NCBI GenBank assembly: GCA_036556825.1
Contig: DATBIR010000023.1
Location: 16,795-80,794, forward strand
Length of the DNA: 64,000 bases
Direction: 5' to 3'
Source: JAJKJG01 sp036556825
GTDB taxonomy: Bacteria > Pseudomonadota > Alphaproteobacteria > Rhizobiales > Beijerinckiaceae
The notes beneath the pieces are model-generated. The model was not told where the DNA came from, did not search any database, and was given only the letters and a program-made list of their open reading frames with translations. Below are positions 24,068 through 33,587 of the stretch, piece by piece (the first letter of the stretch is position 1; the number at the start of each line of letters is the position of its first letter). A program made the position numbers and the translations under genes.

Positions 24068-24325
24068 ATGCCGCCCGTCACGATTTATACCAAGCCGTGG
24101 TGCCCCTATTGCATCGCCGCCAAGGAGCTTCTCACCGAGAAGGGCGTGCCCTTCACAGAGATTGACATCATGGGCAATGCGGACAAGCGTGACGAGATGA
24201 TTGCCAAGGCGCGCGGGCGCAGCACCGTGCCGCAGATCTTCGTCGGCGACCGCCATGTCGGCGGTTGCGACGACCTTTACGCCCTCGACAGCCGCGGCGA
24301 GCTCGATCCCCTGCTAGCCGCCTGA
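24068..24325 (+). CDS. grxC: Glutaredoxin 3
   Basis: An 85-residue glutaredoxin with redox-active CPYC at residues 12-15, the STVPQIFV cis-Pro motif and GGCDD near residue 65, as in GrxC. It reduces protein and glutathione disulfides using glutathione. AGGAGAG lies just before the ATG. The nitrilase gene begins 14 bases downstream, and this grxC-nitrilase pair is common in alphaproteobacteria. Confidence 0.96.
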   Translation: MPPVTIYTKPWCPYCIAAKELLTEKGVPFTEIDIMGNADKRDEMIAKARGRSTVPQIFVGDRHVGGCDDLYALDSRGELDPLLAA

Positions 24326-24339
24326 CGGAGACCGCCGAA

Positions 24340-25206
24340 TTGGACCAGTCCCGCTTCATCGCCGCCTGCGTGCAGATGCGCTCCGGCCGCGATCCGCTCG
24401 CCAACCGCGACGCGGCGGCAGCGCTCGTGCGCGAGGCTGCGAGCCAGGGGGCGCAATACGTGCAGACGCCGGAGATGACCTCGCTCGTCGAGCGCTCCCG
24501 CCCCGCCCTGTTCGAGAAGGTCGGCCCGGAAGAGCATGATCCGACGCTCGCGGCGATGCGCGAGGTGGCCCGCGAGCGGCACATCGTCGTGCATCTCGGC
24601 TCGCTTCCTGTCCGGGTCGGCGACAAGGTGGCGAACCGCGCCTTCGTCATCGACAGCGACGGCGACCTGATCGCGTCCTACGACAAAATCCATCTGTTCG
24701 ACGTCGATTTGCCGAACGGCGAAAGCTGGCGCGAGTCTGCGACCTATACGGGCGGCGACCGGGCCATCCTTGCGGCCTTGCCGTGGGGTCTTCTTGGCGT
24801 GACCATCTGCTACGACGTGCGCTTTCCCGCGCTCTACCGGGCGCTTGCCGAGAACGGCGCCGCCTTCCTGTCGGCGCCCGCGTGCTTCACGCGTCAGACC
24901 GGCGAGGCGCATTGGCACGTCCTGCACCGGGCCCGCGCCATCGAGAGCGGGGCATTCATGATATCCGCCGCCCAGGGCGGCCGTCACGAGGACGGTCGCG
25001 AGACGTTCGGCCATTCCCTGATCGTCGATCCGTGGGGTCGCATCCTGGCCGAAGGCGGCACCGAGCCGGGCGTTATCCTGGCCGAGATCGACGTTGGCCA
25101 GGTCGCCGAGGCCCGGGCCCGCATTCCCGCCCTCCGCCATGCCCGGACATTTGCGGTCGAGACCGGCCCGACGCCTGCAACGCGCAAGCAGGCAGCCAGG
25201 GCGTAG
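24340..25206 (+). CDS. Carbon-nitrogen hydrolase (Nit1-like, probable deaminated-glutathione amidase)
   Basis: A 288-residue nitrilase-superfamily enzyme with the Glu-Lys-Cys triad: Glu in QTPEMT (near residue 46), Lys in YDKIHLFD (near 114), Cys in ICYDVRFP (near 156). The HLFDVD sequence and the neighbouring glutaredoxin favour the Nit1/NitA branch, which hydrolyses deaminated glutathione. The start is TTG at 24340, with GGAG nine bases upstream; no ATG is available without overlapping grxC. It probably shares a transcript with grxC. Confidence 0.88.
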   Translation: MDQSRFIAACVQMRSGRDPLANRDAAAALVREAASQGAQYVQTPEMTSLVERSRPALFEKVGPEEHDPTLAAMREVARERHIVVHLGSLPVRVGDKVANRAFVIDSDGDLIASYDKIHLFDVDLPNGESWRESATYTGGDRAILAALPWGLLGVTICYDVRFPALYRALAENGAAFLSAPACFTRQTGEAHWHVLHRARAIESGAFMISAAQGGRHEDGRETFGHSLIVDPWGRILAEGGTEPGVILAEIDVGQVAEARARIPALRHARTFAVETGPTPATRKQAARA

Positions 25207-25314
25207 GGTCTTCGGCAGAGGATAGCGCCGGCGTCCTGTGATCCTGTGACCCTTTTCCTGGCGGCGGAGAGCCCCCATTTAGCACCCTTGACCCGTGTGT
25301 GCTAAAGCTGACCA

Positions 25315-25785
25315 ATGATCCTCTACGCCCTCGCCTGTGACGACGGCCACGCCTTTGAGAGCTGGTTCCCCGACAGCGCTGCCTACGACGCCCAGGCGAA
25401 AAGCGGTCTTGTAACCTGTCCGTTCTGCAACTCGGCAAAGGTGGAGAAGCAGATTATGGCGCCGTCGGTGGCCCGAAAGGACAAGGCGGCCGTTGTGGCT
25501 ATGCCCGAGGTGGCGCCGCCGCCGGCGCCTCCACCGCAGCAGATGGCGCTTTTGTCCGACACGGAGCGGGAGTTGCGTGCCATGGTCAAGGCGGTGCGCG
25601 AGCACGTCGTCAAGAATGCCGATTACGTCGGCAAGGAATTCGCCGACGAGGCGCGCAAGATGCATTATGGCGAGATCGAGCGCCGCTCGATCTACGGCGA
25701 AGCCAATGCCGCGGACGCCAAGGCCCTGATCGAGGAAGGCATCGAGGTGCATCCGCTGCCGATCATCCCGGACGAGCGCAACTGA
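25315..25785 (+). CDS. DUF1178 family protein
   Basis: A 156-residue protein beginning MILYALACDDGHAFESWF, with TCPFCNS near residue 35 and a conserved C-terminal block (NADYVGKEFADEARKMHYGE), matching DUF1178. The two Cys pairs (ACDDGH and CPFC) suggest a zinc-ribbon-like start. The central section is Ala/Pro-rich. Function is unknown. In alphaproteobacteria this gene commonly follows grxC and the nitrilase, as here, which hints at a shared redox-related role without proving one. Confidence 0.88.
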   Translation: MILYALACDDGHAFESWFPDSAAYDAQAKSGLVTCPFCNSAKVEKQIMAPSVARKDKAAVVAMPEVAPPPAPPPQQMALLSDTERELRAMVKAVREHVVKNADYVGKEFADEARKMHYGEIERRSIYGEANAADAKALIEEGIEVHPLPIIPDERN

Positions 25786-25847
25786 CCCCGCCGGCGAATG
25801 CGATATCGCCGTAGGGGCACTGTGTGCGATCGGCGGTTACGAGAGCC

Positions 25848-26645
25848 TCAGGACGGCAGCTCGCTCCTGATGCCCGTCACCTTGGCCATCGCCCAGGCCG
25901 TCTCCATCGCCAATTGCATCGCGATGTCCGGATCGACGGCATCCTGTCCGGCTTCGATCAACCGACCGGTCACCGCTGACAAGGCGAGCATGCGGTCGAG
26001 CGGGTTGACCTGACGAAATTCGTCGGCCGAAAAAATCTTGGTGACGACGGGCCACCATCGCTGCAGGGCGACGCGTGCATTCTCCTCCGGAACGTGCTCG
26101 GGCGGCACGGTCAACGGCGGATAATTTTCGGTGCCGCAGGCGCCATCGGTCCGGGCGGCAATGTCCGTCACGTCCGGAAGCCGCGTTCCGCCTGGGCGCA
26201 TGCCGCCGCTCCCGACAAGTTTCAACACTGTAAGCCGATCAGAATCGGCGTCGCTCGCAAGCAACTGGTTGACCAGTTCGCTGACGACGAACAGGTCGCC
26301 GCTGGCTGTCGCGACTTCGTTGACGTCAGGGAACGCGTTCGCCTCCGGCTGGTCCGTCGCGATCAGCCAAAGGGCCGCCCGCTGCGCCTGATAGCCGGCA
26401 CAGGCTGCAGCAGCGCTCAAGACTGTTTCGAGGTGAATCCCGTCATCATCCGTGTAGTGGGAGATCATCAGCTTGTGCAGGATCTCCGCGCCTCGATCGG
26501 CGAGGTCAGATTGCGTGCGCCGTGATGTATCGACAGGAGCATTGGGCCCGGTGTCCGGTGCGTCTCCGAAACTCGGCTCGCGGCGCTCTCGCTGCAAAGC
26601 GACCTCGTGGCTCGCCTCCCTCTTGCCGAACATCTTCCTGAACAT
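25848..26645 (-). CDS. Hypothetical protein
   Basis: A 265-residue protein without a recognised domain. It starts MFRKMFGKREASHE, has a polar, probably flexible segment to about residue 50, then a predicted helical region with repeated hydrophobic faces (ETVLSAAAACAGYQAQRAALWL; WPVVTKIFSADEFRQVNPLDRMLALSAVTGRLIEAG). No signal peptide or membrane segment is seen. It converges on the DUF1178 gene and is divergent from the phosphoesterase. Base composition resembles its surroundings. I do not recognise the family. Confidence 0.7.
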   Translation of the reverse strand: MFRKMFGKREASHEVALQRERREPSFGDAPDTGPNAPVDTSRRTQSDLADRGAEILHKLMISHYTDDDGIHLETVLSAAAACAGYQAQRAALWLIATDQPEANAFPDVNEVATASGDLFVVSELVNQLLASDADSDRLTVLKLVGSGGMRPGGTRLPDVTDIAARTDGACGTENYPPLTVPPEHVPEENARVALQRWWPVVTKIFSADEFRQVNPLDRMLALSAVTGRLIEAGQDAVDPDIAMQLAMETAWAMAKVTGIRSELPS

Positions 26646-26882
26646 CGGACAACTCTACTTTCTGCCGGACACATCGGACGACACACAGCTGCGGCTAGGC
26701 TTTCGCTCGTGAAACGCCCCCGCCGGCTCAGCGCCGAGGCCGACATAAACAATGGCACACCACAGCCTTCGTTCCATCGAAAGCCCGGTCGCCGCGGTGC
26801 CCGGGAAGCTTGTCCGAAATTGGGCCGAGACGGTTCCTCTTCGCCATTCGCCATCGGCGCCACCCCCGCCCTATAAGGCCGC

Positions 26883-27425
26883 ATGGCAACTTACTTCATC
26901 AGTGACACCCATTTCGGCGACGCCCCACGTCTGCGCATCGACCGTCGCCCGTTTTCGTCGGCAGCCGAGATGGACCGGATTATGGTCGCGCGCTGGAACG
27001 AGCTGGTCGCGCCCGACGACGAGATCTGGCATCTCGGCGATTTCGCCTTCGGGCCGCCGCCCAAGCGCATCGATGAGTTGCTCGCCTCGCTCAATGGGCG
27101 CAAGCATCTTCTGATCGGCAACAACGACGGAGCGGCGACCGTCGAGCTGCCGCATTGGGCGAGCGCGCAGCATTATGCCGAGATCACCATCGAGGGGCGG
27201 CGGCTCGTGCTCGGCCACTACCCGTTCCGGACCTGGCATGACATGGGCAAGGGCGTGATCAACCTGCACGGCCACAGCCACGGCCGGCTCAAGCCTGCGC
27301 CGCGTCAATACGACGTCGGCGTCGACGTGTGGGATTTCCGGCCGGTGGCGCTGGCGACGATCGTCGGACGGCGCCGGCGCGGCGTTGTCACTCCACGCGC
27401 GGCTTCACGCGCCTCAAAGTCTTGA
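26883..27425 (+). CDS. Metallophosphoesterase
   Basis: A 180-residue calcineurin-like phosphoesterase: YFISDTHFGD (residues 4-13), HLGDFAFG, IGNND, GHYPFRTW and NLHGHSHGRL supply the expected metal ligands. Small phage- and bacterium-type enzymes of this form have unknown substrates. The last 13 codons overlap the 3' end of arfB on the other strand by 38 bases. The C-terminal Arg-rich tail falls in this overlap and may be an extension. Confidence 0.85.
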   Translation: MATYFISDTHFGDAPRLRIDRRPFSSAAEMDRIMVARWNELVAPDDEIWHLGDFAFGPPPKRIDELLASLNGRKHLLIGNNDGAATVELPHWASAQHYAEITIEGRRLVLGHYPFRTWHDMGKGVINLHGHSHGRLKPAPRQYDVGVDVWDFRPVALATIVGRRRRGVVTPRAASRASKS

Positions 27426-27810
27426 TGCGGGAGCGACGGCTCTTGCTTTCGAGCCGCCGCTGCTTGGCCGCCTTCGTGGGCTTTGTTTTGCGGCGCTTGA
27501 CCGGCGCCACCGCCGCGGTCCGGATCAGATCGAGCAGCCGCTCCAGCGCATCCTCCCGGTTCCGCTCCTGCGAGCGGAAGCGCTGCGCGGTAATGACGAG
27601 CACCCCGTCCTGCGTCAGACGGCTTCCCGCCAGCTTCATGAGACGAATGGCAACGTCGTCGGGAAGGGAGCGGGAGGTGCGCACGTCGAAGCGAAGCTGC
27701 ACGGCGCTTGCAACCTTGTTGACGTTCTGGCCGCCTGGGCCTGACGCGCGTACGAAGCTTTCCGTGATCTCGCGCTCGTCGATGGCGATCGCATCCGTGA
27801 CGGTGATCAT
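27388..27810 (-). CDS. arfB: Alternative ribosome-rescue peptidyl-tRNA hydrolase
   Basis: A 140-residue release-factor-like protein with the catalytic GGQ at residues 26-28 (SGPGGQNVNK) and a basic C-terminal tail rich in Arg/Lys, which in ArfB (YaeJ/ICT1) enters the empty mRNA channel of stalled ribosomes. It lacks the stop-codon-recognition domain of RF1/RF2. Its ATG overlaps the ubiG stop (ATGA), so translation is probably coupled. It converges on and overlaps the phosphoesterase gene. Confidence 0.93.
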   Translation of the reverse strand: MITVTDAIAIDEREITESFVRASGPGGQNVNKVASAVQLRFDVRTSRSLPDDVAIRLMKLAGSRLTQDGVLVITAQRFRSQERNREDALERLLDLIRTAAVAPVKRRKTKPTKAAKQRRLESKSRRSRIKTLRRVKPRVE

Positions 27811-28601
27811 GGAGCCCGTTTCACCGGCTCACCCGGGGCGTACGGCGCTGTTGCGGGCATGCGCTCAGCCGCGAGCATGTAGTTCACCGACATGTCGCCT
27901 GCCAGCAACCACTGTGCCGTGATCGGGTTGTAGACGGCTCCGCGCCGGTTGATCACCGAGAGTCCGCCTGCCTCGATCGCCGCCGCCAGTTCCTGGGGCG
28001 TCACGAACCTGTCCCATTGGTGCGTGCCCTTCGGCAGCCAGCCGAGAATGTATTCGGCGCCGACGATGACAAGCGCGAAGGCACGCAGCGTGCGGTTGAT
28101 GGTTGCCATTACGAGCAGGCCGCCGGGCTTGACCGCCGCACCGCAGGCGGACACGAAAGCCGTCACGTCGGCCACGTGCTCGACCACTTCCATCGCGAGG
28201 ACGATGTCGAACCGCTCCTTCCCGGCCGCCACGGCCTCGATGGTGTCGCTGCGGTAATCGATGGCGAGGCCGGCACGTTCGGCATGCAGCCGGGCAACCG
28301 CGATATTCGTGGCGGCCGGGTCGAGGCCGGTGACCGACGCGCCAAGGCGGGCCAGCGGCTCGCACAGGAGGCCGGCGCCGCAGCCGACGTCGAGCACCGT
28401 CAGCTCGCGCAGGCAGTGAGCGGCGCGCTCGTCGCGGCCGAACTGGTTGCAGGCCCGATCGCGGATGTACTGGAGCCGCAGCGGATTGAGCCTGTGCAGG
28501 GCGCGCATCGGCCCGTTCGGGTCCCACCAGTCTCGCGCCAGGCGATCGAACCGCGCGACTTCCGAGGGGTCGATTGTGCTGGAAGGACCGTCTGGGATCA
28601 T
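27807..28601 (-). CDS. ubiG: Bifunctional ubiquinone O-methyltransferase UbiG
   Basis: A 264-residue methyltransferase that performs both O-methylations of the ubiquinone head group. It begins with the family block EVARFDRLARDWWDPNGPMRALH and has SAM-binding LDVGCGAGLLCEPLA (near residue 70), DIVLAMEVVEHV and NRTLRAFAL. The start at 28601 has no clear Shine-Dalgarno sequence; it is chosen because homology begins a few residues later and the longer frame adds unrelated sequence. arfB follows with a 4-base overlap. It is divergent from lysC. Confidence 0.95.
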   Translation of the reverse strand: MIPDGPSSTIDPSEVARFDRLARDWWDPNGPMRALHRLNPLRLQYIRDRACNQFGRDERAAHCLRELTVLDVGCGAGLLCEPLARLGASVTGLDPAATNIAVARLHAERAGLAIDYRSDTIEAVAAGKERFDIVLAMEVVEHVADVTAFVSACGAAVKPGGLLVMATINRTLRAFALVIVGAEYILGWLPKGTHQWDRFVTPQELAAAIEAGGLSVINRRGAVYNPITAQWLLAGDMSVNYMLAAERMPATAPYAPGEPVKRAP

Positions 28602-28809
28602 TGGAGGCTCGCTTTGCCTTTTCTTAGGGGAGGCTCGCGTAGGGTGCCAGCCCCGGCCGGGCGGGCCCACGTGTTTACTCCCCGGCAACGACGGCTGACG
28701 CGCCGCGTTGACACTGCCGCCTCTTCATTGATACGCGCCTGCCGTGCCGGATCGAGGCGAGGCTGTGGCCCCCTTGGCCCTGCCTTAGCCGTCCCCCCTC
28801 GAGGCCCTC

Positions 28810-30048
28810 ATGCCCCGCCTAGTGATGAAATTCGGCGGCACGTCCGTCGCCACGGTCGAGCGCATCCGCAACGTGGCCCTGCACGTCAAGCGCGAGGTCG
28901 AGGCGGGCTACGACGTGGCCGTGGTCGTATCCGCGATGGCGGGCAAGACCAACGAGCTCGTCGGCTGGTGCCGCGAGGCCAGCCGGCTCCATGACCCGCG
29001 CGAATACGACGCGGTCGTCGCTTCGGGCGAGCAGGTGACCTCGGGGCTGCTGGCCATCGTGCTGCAGGATCTGGGGCTGTCCGCCCGATCGTGGCAGGGC
29101 TGGCAGGTGCCGATCCTCACGTCGGAGGCCCATGGCTCGGCCCGCATCGCCGGGATCGACGCCGTCGGCATCCTGAAGGGCTTCGCCAACGGCCGTACCG
29201 TCGCCGTCGTCTCCGGCTTCCAGGGCATTCATCAGGACAGCGGACGCATCACGACGCTGGGCCGCGGCGGCTCGGACACGAGTGCGGTTGCGCTGGCGGC
29301 GGCGCTCAAGGCCGAGCGTTGCGACATCTACACCGACGTGGACGGGGTCTACACCTCCGATCCGCGCATCGTCGCCAAGGCGCACCGGCTCGACCGCATC
29401 TCCTTCGAGGAAATGCTCGAGATGGCGTCTCTGGGCGCCAAGGTTTTGCAGGTGCGCTCCGTCGAGCTCGCCATGATGCACGGGGTGCCGACCTACGTGC
29501 GGTCGAGCTTCGATGACCCGGCCGACCCGAAACAGGGCACCCTCATCTGCGAGGAGGAGGATATCGTGGAACAGCAGGTCGTCACCGGCATCGCCTACTC
29601 CAAGGACGAGGCCCAGATCACCCTTCGCCGCGTTGCCGACAAGCCTGGCGTGGCGGCGGCGATCTTTGGTCCGCTCGCCGACGCCAACATCAATGTCGAC
29701 ATGATCATCCAGGTCGTCTCGAGCGACGCCGTGACGACCGACATCACCTTCACGGTACCGACCGCCGATTACGAGCGTGCCAAGGACCTTCTCGAGAGCA
29801 ACCGCGAGCGCATCGGCTATGCCGAGCTGCACGGCGCCATCGACGTGGTCAAGATTTCGGCCATCGGCGTGGGCATGCGCAGCCACGCCGGCGTCGCCGC
29901 GAAGGCCTTCAAGGCCCTGGCCGAGAAGGGCATCAACATCCGCGCCATCACGACGTCGGAGATCAAGTTCTCGGTTTTGATCGATGCCGCCTACACGGAG
30001 CTTGCGGTGCGCACACTGCACTCGCTATACGGCCTCGACAAGATGTAG
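28810..30048 (+). CDS. lysC: Aspartate kinase
   Basis: A 412-residue enzyme that phosphorylates aspartate, the entry step to lysine, threonine and methionine. It begins MPRLVMKFGGTSVATVERI (kinase signature), has GRGGSDTSAVALA near residue 155, and carries two C-terminal ACT domains (from about residue 260) that usually bind lysine/threonine for feedback control. Length is standard. metX and metW, later in the same overall pathway, occur at the far right of the window. ptsP follows after 183 bases. Confidence 0.97.
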   Translation: MPRLVMKFGGTSVATVERIRNVALHVKREVEAGYDVAVVVSAMAGKTNELVGWCREASRLHDPREYDAVVASGEQVTSGLLAIVLQDLGLSARSWQGWQVPILTSEAHGSARIAGIDAVGILKGFANGRTVAVVSGFQGIHQDSGRITTLGRGGSDTSAVALAAALKAERCDIYTDVDGVYTSDPRIVAKAHRLDRISFEEMLEMASLGAKVLQVRSVELAMMHGVPTYVRSSFDDPADPKQGTLICEEEDIVEQQVVTGIAYSKDEAQITLRRVADKPGVAAAIFGPLADANINVDMIIQVVSSDAVTTDITFTVPTADYERAKDLLESNRERIGYAELHGAIDVVKISAIGVGMRSHAGVAAKAFKALAEKGINIRAITTSEIKFSVLIDAAYTELAVRTLHSLYGLDKM

Positions 30049-30231
30049 GGCATTTCGGCGAGACCGGCCCCGGATTCCGTCGGCGTGCCCCTTCGCCCGG
30101 GAAAATGCGTTTTGGGAGCGGCCTGGGGCTGATTCCGCCCGGAACGGCTTGAGGTCTGTGCTCTCGTCTTTGTAGATACGGTCATTGCGGCCGGCCACCC
30201 CTGCGGCCGGCGAAGGAATGGAACCCGGCCT

Positions 30232-32499
30232 ATGCCCATTGCTCCCGGCGGCCCGCGCGTGCTTTTGCGCCGCCTCCGCGAGATCATGGCGGAGCCGGTC
30301 AGCCCGCAGGCGCGCCTCGACAGAATCGTCGTTCTGATTGCGGCCAACATGGTTGCCGAGGTCTGCTCGGTTTACGTGCTGCGTGCCGACGCCTCCCTCG
30401 AGCTCTATGCCACCGAGGGTCTGAATCGCGAGGCCGTCCACCTCACGACCCTGCCGGCCGGCACCGGCCTCGTCGGCCTCATTGCGCGGACGGCCGAGCC
30501 GCTGGCGCTCTCCGACGCGCAGACCCACCCGGCCTTCTCCTATCGGCCGGAGACCGGGGAAGAAATCTATCACGGCTTCCTCGGCGTGCCGATTTTGCGC
30601 GGTGGCAACACGCTTGGCGTGCTCGTCGTCCAGAATCGCGCGCACCGCGCCTACACGGAAGAAGAGGTCGAGGCGCTCCAGACCACGGCAATGGTCCTGG
30701 CCGAGATGATCGCCTCGGGCGAGTTGCAGGCAATCGCGGCGCCCGGCATGGCCATCGCGGTGCGTCGGCCCGTGCACCAGAAGGGCGTGCCGCTCGCCGA
30801 CGGCGTCGGCCTTGGCTATGTGGTGCTGCATGAGCCGCGCGTGGTGGTCAAGAAACTGATCGCCGAGGATGTGCAGGCGGAGATCAGGCGCCTCGACGAT
30901 GCCATCCATGCGGTGCGTGCCTCGATCGACGAGCTGATCGAGCACGGCGACGTCAGCCATCACGGCGAGCACCGCGAGGTGCTCGAGACCTTTCGCATGT
31001 TCGCCCACGACCAGGGCTGGCTCAAGCGCATGCGCGAGGCCGTGCTGACCGGCCTCACCGCTGAAGCGGCGGTCGAGCGCGTGCAGTCCGACAGCCGGGC
31101 GCGCATGCTGCGCCAGACCGATCCCTACCTGCGCGAGCGGCTGCACGACCTCGACGACCTTGCCAACCGGCTGCTGCATCAGCTGGTCGGGCGCAACCTC
31201 GTGGCCGAGGACCACGCACTACCGGACAACGCCATTCTCGTCGCCCGCTCGATGGGACCCGCCGCCCTCCTCGACTATGACCGCTCGCGCCTGCGCGGGC
31301 TCGTGCTCGAGGAAGGCGGCCAGACAAGCCACATCGCCATCGTCGCGCGGGCGCTCGGCATTCCTGCGGTGAGCGAGATCGACAACGCCACGGCTCTGGT
31401 CGAAGCCGCCGACGCGATCATTGTCGACGGCAGTGCCGGCGAGGTGCACATACGGCCACAGCCTGACGTCGAGGCGTCGTACGCCCAGAAGGCCCGCCTG
31501 CGCGCGCGCCGGCAGGAGCAGTATCGCCAGCTGCGCGAGGTTCCGGCGGTGACCCGCGATGGCGTCGCCATCGATCTGCAGCTCAATGCCGGGCTGCTGG
31601 TCGATCTGCCGCATCTGGACGAGACCGGCGCCACCGGCATCGGCCTGTTCCGCACCGAGCTTCAGTTCATGATCGCCGAGCGCATGCCGACGCCCTCGGA
31701 GCAGCAGGCGCTTTACAGCGCCGTGTTCGCGGCGTCCGGCGACTTGCCGGTCACGTTCCGCACGCTCGATGTCGGCGGCGACAAGATCCTGCCCTACATG
31801 ACGGCGATCGAGGAGGTGAACCCGGCTCTCGGCTGGCGCGCCCTGCGCATCGGCCTCGACCGTCCGGGGCTCCTGCGCGCGCAGGCGCGCGGCCTTCTCA
31901 AGGCGGCCGCGGGACGTCACCTGCGGGTCATGTTTCCGATGGTCGCCACGGTCGACGAGTTCGTGCGCGCCAAGGCGATCGTCGAACGCGAGCGCACCTA
32001 TCTGGCGCGCCGCGGCCACGAGATGCCGTCGCAGCTCTCGCTCGGCGTCATGATCGAGATCCCGTCGCTGCTGTTCGAGATCGACGAGATCGCCGCGACC
32101 GCCGATTTCCTGTCGGTCGGCACCAACGACCTGATGCAGTATCTGTTCGCGGCGGACCGCGAGAACCGGCGCGTCGCCGACCGCTTCGATCCCTTGAGCG
32201 TCGCCAATCTGCGGGCGCTGCGCGTGATCGCCGAGCGCGCCGCCGCCGCCGGATGCCCTTGCTGCATTTGCGGCGAGATCGGCGGCAAGCCGCTCGAGGC
32301 GATGACGTTGATCGGCCTCGGCTACCGCAACCTGTCGATGTCGGCGGCATCGGTCGGCCCCGTGAAGGCGATGATCATGGCGCTCGAGGCGGAGCGCGTG
32401 ACGGAGTTGCTCGACGAGGGGCTCTCGAATCCGGGTGACGCCGAGTCCCTGCGCCACGTTCTGACCGATTTCGCCGAACGGCATGGTATTCCGTTATGA
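30232..32499 (+). CDS. ptsP: PEP-protein phosphotransferase of the nitrogen PTS (EI-Ntr)
   Basis: A 755-residue protein: GAF domain at residues about 20-165, PEP-utiliser N-terminal domain, phosphorylated His367 in GGQTSHIAIVARA, and a C-terminal PEP-binding barrel with GIGLFRTE, FRTLDVGGDK, GVMIEIP, SVGTNDLMQY and CCICGE. EI-Ntr passes phosphate from PEP to NPr and then EIIA-Ntr to regulate nitrogen, potassium and carbon-storage metabolism, in some rhizobia also polyhydroxybutyrate. Its stop overlaps the prfA start by four bases (ATGA). Confidence 0.96.
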   Translation: MPIAPGGPRVLLRRLREIMAEPVSPQARLDRIVVLIAANMVAEVCSVYVLRADASLELYATEGLNREAVHLTTLPAGTGLVGLIARTAEPLALSDAQTHPAFSYRPETGEEIYHGFLGVPILRGGNTLGVLVVQNRAHRAYTEEEVEALQTTAMVLAEMIASGELQAIAAPGMAIAVRRPVHQKGVPLADGVGLGYVVLHEPRVVVKKLIAEDVQAEIRRLDDAIHAVRASIDELIEHGDVSHHGEHREVLETFRMFAHDQGWLKRMREAVLTGLTAEAAVERVQSDSRARMLRQTDPYLRERLHDLDDLANRLLHQLVGRNLVAEDHALPDNAILVARSMGPAALLDYDRSRLRGLVLEEGGQTSHIAIVARALGIPAVSEIDNATALVEAADAIIVDGSAGEVHIRPQPDVEASYAQKARLRARRQEQYRQLREVPAVTRDGVAIDLQLNAGLLVDLPHLDETGATGIGLFRTELQFMIAERMPTPSEQQALYSAVFAASGDLPVTFRTLDVGGDKILPYMTAIEEVNPALGWRALRIGLDRPGLLRAQARGLLKAAAGRHLRVMFPMVATVDEFVRAKAIVERERTYLARRGHEMPSQLSLGVMIEIPSLLFEIDEIAATADFLSVGTNDLMQYLFAADRENRRVADRFDPLSVANLRALRVIAERAAAAGCPCCICGEIGGKPLEAMTLIGLGYRNLSMSAASVGPVKAMIMALEAERVTELLDEGLSNPGDAESLRHVLTDFAERHGIPL

Positions 32500-33587
32500 G
32501 CGTGGCACTCGCACCGCCTCCCGAGCGACTCGACGCCATCCTGTCGCGTCATGCCATCATCACGTCGACCCTGAGCCACGGTGCCGACGCCGAGACCTTC
32601 GTCGCTTTGTCGCGAGAGCTCTCGAGCCTTGATCCCGTCGTCGCCGCCATCCGCGCCTACCGCAGCGCCGCTGACAACCTGTCCGGTCTCCAGGCTTTGA
32701 TGGACGACCCGGGCACGGATGCCGAGATGCGCGCCCTCGCCGAGCTGGAGCGGCCTGAGGCCACGGCAGCGCTGGAGCAGGCCGCCCAGGCCCTCAAGAT
32801 TCTGCTGCTGCCGAAGGACGAGGCCGACGAGCGCAGCGCCATCCTCGAGGTTCGCGCCGGCACCGGCGGCGACGAGGCGTCTCTGTTCGCCGGCGACCTG
32901 TTCCGCATGTACGCGCGCTATGCCGACCTGAAGGGTTGGAAGGTCGAGATCATTTCGGAAAGCGCCGGCACCGTGGGCGGCTACAAGGAGATCGTCGCCG
33001 TCATCCGGGGGCGCGGCGTGTTCGCGCGTCTCAAGTTCGAGAGCGGCGTACACCGCGTGCAGCGCGTGCCCGATACGGAGACTTCGGGCCGCATCCACAC
33101 CTCCGCCGCAACCGTGGCGGTCCTGCCCGAAGCCGAGGACGTCGACGTCGCCATCAACGACGCGGACCTGCGCATCGACACGATGCGCGCCGGCGGCGCC
33201 GGCGGCCAGCATGTCAACAAGACCGAGTCGGCCGTGCGCATCACGCATATCCCGAGCGGCATTGTCGTGCTCGTGCAGGACGAGCGCTCGCAGCACAAGA
33301 ACCGGGCGCGCGCTTTCGCGCTGCTGCGGGCACGCCTCTACGACATGGAGCGCACGCGCAAGGATGCCGCCCGCGCCGCCGATCGCAAGGCGCAGGTCGG
33401 GTCCGGCGACCGCTCCGAGCGGATTCGCACCTACAATTTCCCGCAAGCCCGGGTCACCGACCATCGCATCAATCTGACGCTCTACAAGCTCGATGAGGTC
33501 CTCGACGGGACGGCTCTCGACGAGCTGGTGGACGCGCTCGTCACCGAGCATCAGGCGGCGCAGCTGGCGGCGGAGGGCACCGGTTGA
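32496..33587 (+). CDS. prfA: Peptide chain release factor 1
   Basis: A 363-residue class I release factor. GGQ at residues 236-238 (AGGAGGQHVNKTES) catalyses peptide release and is the target of the methyltransferase encoded next. The stop-codon-reading region contains VPDTETSGRIHTS; the RF1 identity rests on overall layout, length and the prmC neighbour. The start overlaps the ptsP stop and the stop overlaps the prmC start, so ptsP-prfA-prmC form one tightly coupled operon. Confidence 0.97.
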   Translation: MSVALAPPPERLDAILSRHAIITSTLSHGADAETFVALSRELSSLDPVVAAIRAYRSAADNLSGLQALMDDPGTDAEMRALAELERPEATAALEQAAQALKILLLPKDEADERSAILEVRAGTGGDEASLFAGDLFRMYARYADLKGWKVEIISESAGTVGGYKEIVAVIRGRGVFARLKFESGVHRVQRVPDTETSGRIHTSAATVAVLPEAEDVDVAINDADLRIDTMRAGGAGGQHVNKTESAVRITHIPSGIVVLVQDERSQHKNRARAFALLRARLYDMERTRKDAARAADRKAQVGSGDRSERIRTYNFPQARVTDHRINLTLYKLDEVLDGTALDELVDALVTEHQAAQLAAEGTG

